From Hippophae tibetana (Eukaryota; Streptophyta; Magnoliopsida; Rosales; Elaeagnaceae), in assembly GCA_037013495.1 (NCBI GenBank), contig CM072810.1, positions 107,856,398-107,920,397 of the forward strand: 64,000 nucleotides of DNA. Reading direction: 5' to 3'. The position numbers were made by a program, and so were the translations under genes. This document shows positions 56,715 to 64,000 of this stretch, in pieces. Every line of letters begins with the position of its first letter. Position 1 is the first letter of the stretch. Below the pieces are notes generated by a model that was not told where the DNA came from, did no database searches, and worked only from the letters and a program-made list of their open reading frames with translations.

Positions 56715-57494
56715 ATCAAAAGTATGTATGAGTAACCAAGACAACTTATCTAAATAAGTCGACTCAAAAAGCATCATGGCGCTAATGTCCACCTTTGTCC
56801 GTCATGTGGAGAGGAGCTATTAAGTATCCTTATCCCACATCGATTAAGAACAAAACACTAAAACTGCTTATAAACTTGGACAACCCTTAACTTAAGAGAT
56901 CTTATTGGGTTGAGTTAGGCCTAAGTTTCTAACAATTATTATACCAGAAAATAATTACAGAGACTACAGAAAACGTTTACAAGATAAAGATACCAAGAAC
57001 TCATACCCACCTCATGAATTTGAAACCTTATAGTCTATAAACAGCCCTCTTTATGCTGCAATTATTTCTTCTCTGCCCTTCGAATGTACAAAGAACCCCA
57101 ATTTCTTTACTCTGCCGTAAGTCCCTTTTCTTCTCTGTCTCTCTGTTCACCGAACCAGTGATGTGCCGAATCATTCTTCTTTTCTATTATCAACTCCCGG
57201 CTCTGCTCTGTTTTTTCGATGATACATGGTAATATATATGAGCTTCTTATAACCCTTAATAAGGTGAGGTGCTTATGGGCTTCAGCCAAACCCAAACATA
57301 TTACCTAATTAACTAAAAAGAAATGCTTACATGCTGAAAGCTAATGGGCTGAAGACATAGCCTGTGGGACAATCCTACTAATTCTGTAATCAATTAATAA
57401 TTCCAACAATAACATTACATTTAAATAAACCCACAATTTAACAATTCAGGAACAACTAAATTACACAAAACCATATAACATATAGATGTCATAA
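56715..57494. other. Intergenic; repeat-like, no gene
   Basis: About 56810-56935 ('cccacatcgattaagaac' to 'gtttctaacaatt') looks like a worn small retroelement terminus. The minus open frame 57107-57295 has no domain. Nothing else supported. Confidence 0.4.
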
Positions 57495-58030
57495 TTTTTA
57501 CATAAGCACTTTCAAACCCACAAACAGATCGTATTCCTTTTGTACAGAACTTAACCCTTCCTACTGACCTTTTACAGATTACTCCAAACCAAAACCGAGT
57601 TATTTAACTCTACAATAATTGTAACTCTTATTTGCTTAAAGCTTTTCCAAAGTATAATGATATTGGTTGCTTTGAAGAAAACAAGATCAGAAGGGTTCTG
57701 GCCTTCTTTGAGAATGATAGAAACCAAATGAGCATTAATGTTTCAAGGTGTGGGAATGATAATTTGGTGGTGGCACCATTTATGGGTTATAATTAATAGG
57801 GATGGAGATGAATATGACATTAATATCAGAGAGGATCTTAGCAGAGGATTCTTAATGAAATGGACAGTAATCAAGTAAATGCAGTGTTTGTGAGAGCAGT
57901 GATGGGAGATGTGGATTAGATCATTTTGATTTTCTTTTCAATTAAGTATTATTGTCCAGATAGACCAAATTCTGCTCGTTGCGATCCTATTCAGTCTTCA
58001 AAACGGTTAGTCTTTCTTGGCAACTCTTAA
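57495..58030 (+). pseudogene. Decayed copy of receptor ectodomain exon A
   Basis: Aligns along its length with 16420-16930: 'agcactttcaaacccacaaac', 'cctttttgtacagaactta'-like text, 'ttccaaagtataatgatattgg', 'gaggattcttaatgaaatgg', and even the splice donor and following intron ('ggttagtctttcttggcaac'). The 5' third with the signal peptide is missing. Stops (e.g. 'ttataattaataggg' near 57790) and indels break the frame. It is a partial duplicate downstream of the carrier gene, pointing to tandem-array history in this region. Confidence 0.85.
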
Positions 58031-60600
58031 TTAATGAATGTTAGTTATTATTTCTCATCCTATCAAAATATAATATAACAAATATTTTCTGTATATAAAA
58101 TGTACGGTTAGTCAAAGTACGTAAGTGGCTTTTATTAAGGGAGAAATGCTTTGAACTATGTAACTGGAAAAGCACTGCATAGATCAGCTTGGGAGATATG
58201 CATATAAATATGAACCTTACTTCATCTTATAATTATTATAAATTCTATATTAAATAATCTAAAAGATTTACTTTAAGATTATTTAATTTTTTTTATAAAA
58301 TTTATAAAATTATAAATTATATATAATTATTTTAATTATAGTTTTTATAAATTTTAATATTTTTAATTAAAATTTGTTAGGTATGAAATAATAAATAAAA
58401 AACCTAACAATTTAATTGTAAATTAAAGAAGGTGATATAACATTCACACATTTTAATTTGTTAATGCTACAAAAACTTTATACAATAATAATGTTACTAT
58501 AGTTTAATAGTTATAGGTATAAAATAGTTAATTTATATATTTTTATTGTGATAATAATAAAAATGATTTTGATAATATCATCGCCCATTAAAAACTAAAA
58601 TTTAATAAACTTTAGTTTCGATGATTTAATCACTCGTTCTTAATTTTTTTATAAAATTATATTAATTATTGATTGTATATAATCATTTTGATACATTTTT
58701 ATCGCTGACAATCCAAGATAATATCTTTTTCTTCTCTTTCGAATTCAATCCCCACACGCCTCATCTTTTCCTTTGAATTTTAACACCATGTTGTTAGAAT
58801 AAAATAATCTATGGTGAAAAATATCACCTATATATAACCTAAAAATATTCAAGTTCTATCATCAAAAATCAAAATTAGATATACATAATCTATGGTGAAA
58901 AATATCACCTTATATATAACCTAAAAATATTCAAATTCTATCATCAAAAATCAAAATTAGATATATATCTTAATTCATAACCATTAATTAATTCTGTAAC
59001 TAAGCAATTAATCTTATAAATTTACACATATTTTTTAAAGAACCTTTTAATTTTCTTTCTACTCTTTCTAAAGATGAGATATCAATTATGAAGAAAAAAA
59101 CACGTATAATTTGATGACCATAATCACTATATATATAGTTAATAATTTTATATCAATTTTAACTCATCATTAAAATAAATATTATCTTTAGATCTCTACG
59201 TATTAAAATCTCACATCCTATTAGATAAATTAAAATCTAAATTATTTAGACCTTGTATAAGAGTCTATAACACACATAATTATTTACTTATAAACACAAA
59301 GTTGAATTAAAAATCCACACTGATTCTTCTACTGTTCCAAACAATTACATTAATAAATCCAACATAGACCCAATATTTATACAACACAAGTCAACTTTAT
59401 TAAGAGAGAAAAATATAAACATCTATTTACTTGTCCTAGCTGGTGCCCAAATTCAATTGTTTTACAATAGTTGAGTAAATGTTATTATTATTAGTTTTGG
59501 ATGCCTACTTTATTAAAGTGGTTCTAATAAGTTCAAGGCTATAGAAGTTGCTAAGTTATTGAGGAAAAAGGGAGAATAGCCATAGGATTGAAGTTTAAAT
59601 CATTTTATGTTTCATGTCGAAAAGGGTTTAAATTTGTTTTCCATTTTTAGACTGAACAATATTTGAACTGGGAGATCAAATCAAGCAATTTCATAAAATA
59701 TTTTCCGCTCTTGAAATAATAATCTCTTTTAAACACAATGTGCTAAGCATTTAATGTACTATTTATAGTACGTTTGTATGAGTTACAAGATGTTAATTTT
59801 GTATTGAATTCCATTTTATCAGTATATAATTGTTCATTTTCACATGAATATTTGAGAATCGAGCTTAAATAGGATGAATTTTGTTTTAGCTTTTCTCTTA
59901 ACTATTGATTTTCCTTTTTGTTTGATTTTTTTTTAAAATTTGGTTCAAAAGTACACCAATTTTTCTTCTCTGATTAGATGATGAAAACAATGATGCGAGG
60001 ATTGAAAATGAAATTTTTAATTTTTAATTTAAAGTACCACAATCTTATAAATTTTACCCTGAAGGCGCATACTAAATAACAAATTGATGTAACATGTCAA
60101 AAATAAAAAAAAGAAATTATATTCTCAGGTGATAGTGGCCAATTTGGAGTGACGAATTGGAAAGGTAAAATAACTTTAATTATTTTTTATTATCTCATCA
60201 TTGAATTAAATTTATTTTAATTTATATTATTATAATTAAATTGAAAGATAATTATTATCAATCAACTAAATTTTCTATCAATCTTTTTTAAAATATTATT
60301 TTTAACATATAATTTCATACTTATAAATATTTTATATTATATGTAAATTTTTTAAATAATAATAATAATCTTCCTAAAATTACATAGATTTATATAAAAA
60401 AAATATTTAAAAAGTTGTTAAATATTGTAAATGATTATTTGATTTTCATTTATTATTATGTAAGTATTTTTTAATTTAAATATAATAATATAAATTAAAT
60501 TAAATTTATTTTTTAATTAATATGACTTAAGATTAATCACTTAAAAAAATCGATTAAAATAATAATAAGGTACACATCATCAAAAAAAAAACCTCAACAT
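58031..60600. other. AT-rich intergenic with an 81-bp tandem duplication
   Basis: No gene supported. Units 58806-58886 and 58887-58968 ('aatctatggtgaaaaatatc...') are a near-perfect tandem duplication. The rest is AT-rich. Confidence 0.55.
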
Positions 60601-60604
60601 GGGT

Positions 60605-60765
60605 CCACGGATCTTTGTACATCTCTGCTAGTCTTCCATATCCACCTTTCCAAGTCAACTAGCTATTGAGCAGAGAAATTTCGAGGAAGTGTAGCCACCG
60701 AAAGTGAAGAAAACCAATCAAATTTATTTTTCGTTCTTATTTGAGAATTCAGTTACCAAATATAA
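60605..60765 (+). repeat. Direct repeat, copy 1 (about 160 bp)
   Basis: Shares 'agtcttccatatccac-tttccaag', 'gaaatttcgaggaagtgtag', 'aaaccaatcaaattt-atttttcgttcttat' and 'gagaattcag' with 63460-63612. The copies lie about 2.85 kb apart in the same orientation. Confidence 0.75.
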
Positions 60766-61024
60766 CGTTAAGACATACAAAGTGTAAAATTATTGTTGTT
60801 ATTATTAATAATTTTTGTATTTTTATATTTTTCTGTTCCAATATTTTCTTTACAAGAGAGTAATTATGTATACTACAGAAAATGAATATAAAATCATAAC
60901 CCTAATACAATTGCACATCCATACTTTCAGCTCCATTATACATTGTTGTCTGTCATTTTTACTCCACTAACATTATTGTCTGCCACTTACTACATATGCC
61001 AACACTCATCCTCACGCCAACTTA

Positions 61025-62155
61025 TTAAGTGAGTTGTAGAAGTTCTTTATAGACACAGATTTTGTGAGTATATTAACCAATTGATCTTCTGATTTAACGA
61101 ATGGAAGCTAAATAATCTTTTCTTCAAGGTTTTGTTTGATGAAGTTTCGATCCACTTCAACATGTTTCGTGCGATTATGTTGAACTGGATGGTGGGAGAT
61201 GGCAATGACTGTTTTGTTATCACAGAATAAGTTCATTTCAGAGTTAGGAGCAACACCAATCTCAATTAGAAGTTTTTTCAACCAAAGGAGCTCATATATT
61301 CCCTTGACCATTCCTCGAAATTCAGCTTTAGCACTAGATAAGGCAACTATCTTTTGCTTCTTGCTCCTCCATATAATAAGATTACCCCCCACAAAAATAA
61401 AGTACCCAGTAGTAGATTTCCTATCCTTGATATTCCCTGCTTAGTCTGAATCTGTATATCCAACGACTTTCAATTGATCATTCCTTGAAAACATAAGTCC
61501 TTTCCCAGGAGAAGATTTTAAATAACGAAGTATTCGCATGACCGCATCCATATGGTCTTCACTTGGGCAGTGCATGAACTGATTCACGACACTCACAACA
61601 TAAACAATATCAGGTCGAGTATGGGATAAATATATGAGTTTACCTACTAACCGCTGATATCTCTATTTATCTGCTGGTACTTGGTCCACATATTCTTTGA
61701 GTTTATGATTTTGAACCATTGAAATATCAACAGGTTTACAATCTAGTAGTTCTGCCTCTGCCAGTAGGTCCATAATATATATCCTTTGGGAAAGACATAT
61801 GACTTGTTTTGATCTTGTTACCTTAATACCTAAGAAGTATTTGAGCCCTCCCAAATTCTTCATTTCAAACTCATTTGACAATTGTTCTTGAAGCTTAGAG
61901 ATTTCTTCTTTATCATCCCATGTAATGATCATGTCGTCTACATAGACTATAAGGGTTGTTATTTTCCCTAATCGATGTTTTAGAAAAAAAGTATGATAAT
62001 AGTTGCTTTGTTGGAACCCATATTTCTTCATTGTTGAACTCAACCTACCAAACTATGCTCGAGGTAATTGTTTTAGTCCATACAATACTTGTTATAATCT
62101 ACATGCAGTTTCTTTTCCTGATGTAACAGTATATCCTGGTGGGATATCCATGTAA
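61025..62155 (-). pseudogene. Copia pol fragment (RT and RNase H), truncated
   Basis: The minus strand reads from 62150 'MDIPPGYTVTSGKETACR' and the frame with 'MKKYGFQQSNYYHTFF', the catalytic 'IVYVDDMIITW' and 'LGGLKYFLGIKV'. RNase H 'LSSAKAEFRGM', 'LFCDNKTVIAISHHPVQ' and 'HVEVDRNFIKQ' follow. Upstream gag, protease and integrase are missing, and no LTR pair is found. Stops near 61660 and 61440. Confidence 0.82.
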
Positions 62156-64000
62156 AATAATATCATATAATATTTTCATTTAGAAATAATATAAGTCATA
62201 TTAACAATAATTTTTGAAAAAATTATTGATACATTATATTACTTAATTTTTTCAATATAAAAATTAATGTTTAAATTCAAATTTAATCTTATATTATATT
62301 CTCAAAAATAATATTCAAATATATTCTATTTATAAACTCATTCTCTATTTTTATAACCTATAAGATTAGCATAATAGTTCTTTAACTAAATTTCAATTAA
62401 ATCATAAAAACATTAGCATATAATCACATGTATACGTGTGTTTTAGATGGACTTCAATAATTAATACATCTAGTTAGTAGATTCAACACATACATTAAAG
62501 ACTTTTGAAGCATAAAGGATTTGGAGCAAGATCAACAAAAATAAGTTCATTAAACTTAAATAATCAATTTAATAAATTAAGAATACATATGCAATGGACA
62601 CCTAGAATTATAAAGAGAGTAAGTTATATATTACAAAATATAATGAATAAAAATATAAAATTCTTGAAAATTAAAAGCATATAACTTTTATGTATTTAAG
62701 AGTTGTGTGAGAGTTATAATTATAAGCAATGGGTTTCATTTATACTAAAAAAGAAATCTTTAATCTTAGTTCATTGTTAAAAAAGATTCTTACTTTAAAT
62801 TGAATTAGTAATATTCATTAAAAAAATATGTGATATTTTTATAAATAAACTCATGTTTAAAATAAAAATTTCAAACTAAAAAGTAAATGCTCGATCGATC
62901 TAGACAAGTCTTGATCGATCTAAAGTCTATTCGATTGATCTAATAATGATAAGTTAAATTTGAATTTTAACCTTAGATTACTCAATCAATGTTTTGATTA
63001 ATCTATCACAAGTCAATCGATGGACACAATCCAATACTCGATCGATTAAGTCTTTAAATTTTGCAATTCGAGAGCTCTTAAATTGATCTTGATCGATTTA
63101 ACTCTTCGATCAATTAATATCTTTATTAAATTGATCGAGCAACATTTTAAACACAAATAATTAAAAGTTTCATAAAATGTATTCGTGAATGTATGAATAC
63201 AATTTTAAGTGAAATTGTACAAAATTTATATCTAATATTTATTTTTTTCAAAACTCAAACGTTTATTTAACTTTTTTTTTAAAACATAATAACGAGTTTA
63301 AAAATTAATTTACAAATAAATATTATATGTGAAAATTTTCAAACACTCTTAACACCTAAAAAAAAGTATTACTTTGTTTCCAACGTCATGGAAGAGCTTA
63401 AAAAGGAACCTGGATTTACAAATTTATGAATCTATTTTCTCTTCCACTCTGTTAAAGAATGGGTCCCTTTGTTTATACGTTTCTACAAGTCTTCCATATC
63501 CACTTTTCCAAGCCAATCAATTATTATGCAAAGAAATTTCGAGGAAGTGTAGTAATCGAAAGAAGAGAAAACCAATCAAATTTTATTTTTCGTTCTTATC
63601 TAAGAATTCAGAGATAAAATAAATCTAAATCAATTATTTTAAAAATTAACAATTTTAAATGATTAGTTATTAATGGCATATTAAAAATAAAATAAAAAAT
63701 AAAAAATAAAATATAATATTTTAATGTCAAAACAAACTAAACTATATGAATAATCTTTTGGATCATTTAATCTTTTCAATATAAAAATAAAACGTTTAAG
63801 TATAAATTTGATCTTATATTATTTTTTCTAAGATAATATACACATTAAGATATTACCTAAATGTATTTTACTTATGAGTCTTTGTTCTATTTTTACACTC
63901 GATAAATATGAATGAATCTGAACAACAAAAACGCTACATATAAACACAAATGTACGTGTATATTATAGATGGATTTAAATAGATAATAAATCTTAACTAG
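62156..64000. other. AT-rich end of window; TCGATCGA block
   Basis: No gene supported. 62885-63130 is dense in GATCGATC/TCGATCGA words like 455-740. 62160-62480 and 63740-64000 share a related arrangement ('ttttttcaatataaaaat...ttaatcttatatta...acgtgtgtttta-gatgga'), suggesting two copies of one repeat. A further direct repeat is listed separately. Confidence 0.5.
63460..63612 (+). repeat. Direct repeat, copy 2 (about 155 bp)
   Basis: The partner of 60605-60765. The two copies bracket the truncated copia fragment and the TCGATCGA block. Confidence 0.75.

Overview
This is a stretch of nuclear DNA from a flowering plant, almost certainly a eudicot. It is AT-rich, its genes have GT-AG introns, and it carries several plant LTR retrotransposons primed by initiator tRNA-Met, small inverted-repeat elements, plant-type telomere repeats and an organelle rRNA remnant. 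The species cannot be told from the sequence.

Three host loci are supported. (1) An LRK10-like (WAK-related) receptor kinase locus on the + strand, 16104-39348. Three intact ectodomain first exons (16104, 25890, 27989) each have their own start codon and signal peptide, and each ends on a phase-1 splice donor. Downstream there is only one set of exons for the linker, membrane segment and kinase (37682-37717, 38020-38268, 38369-39348). Joining any of the three ectodomains to that set keeps the frame open (688, 678 or 629 residues). A fourth ectodomain exon (about 35992-36507) is decayed, and a fifth (57495-58030) is a decayed copy of the first, about 41 kb away. (2) A small intronless basic protein of unknown function at 41890-42354 (+). 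(3) An NAD+ carrier gene of the mitochondrial carrier family (NDT2 type) at 43496-48589 (-), in nine exons. It has a one-base insertion in exon 6, a lost splice acceptor before exon 8, and a stray second copy of exon 4 in its fifth intron.

Most of the rest is transposable elements. A gypsy gag scrap lies at 1-430. Copia element 1 (3490-8593, -) has two LTRs. Copia element 2 (17898-22715, -) sits in the first large intron of the receptor kinase locus. Copia element 3 (30212-35445, +) sits in the same locus with a perfect ATTTG target duplication. A gypsy element (51198-55946, +) has two 664-bp LTRs but has lost its reverse transcriptase and RNase H in frame; it is nested in a LINE remnant (50860-56310, -). 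A truncated copia pol fragment lies at 61025-62155 (-). There are TRIM-like remnants, hAT-like and Harbinger-like small elements, one of which (13119-14278) encloses about 600 bp of interstitial CCCTAAA telomere-like repeat, and a decayed mitochondrial-type large-subunit rRNA fragment at 11551-11796.

The most interesting items are the possible alternative ectodomain exons feeding one kinase, heat-shock-element patterns in the gypsy LTRs, the clean pattern of CAG/CAA/TGG-derived stop codons in the dead elements, and the stray NDT2 exon.
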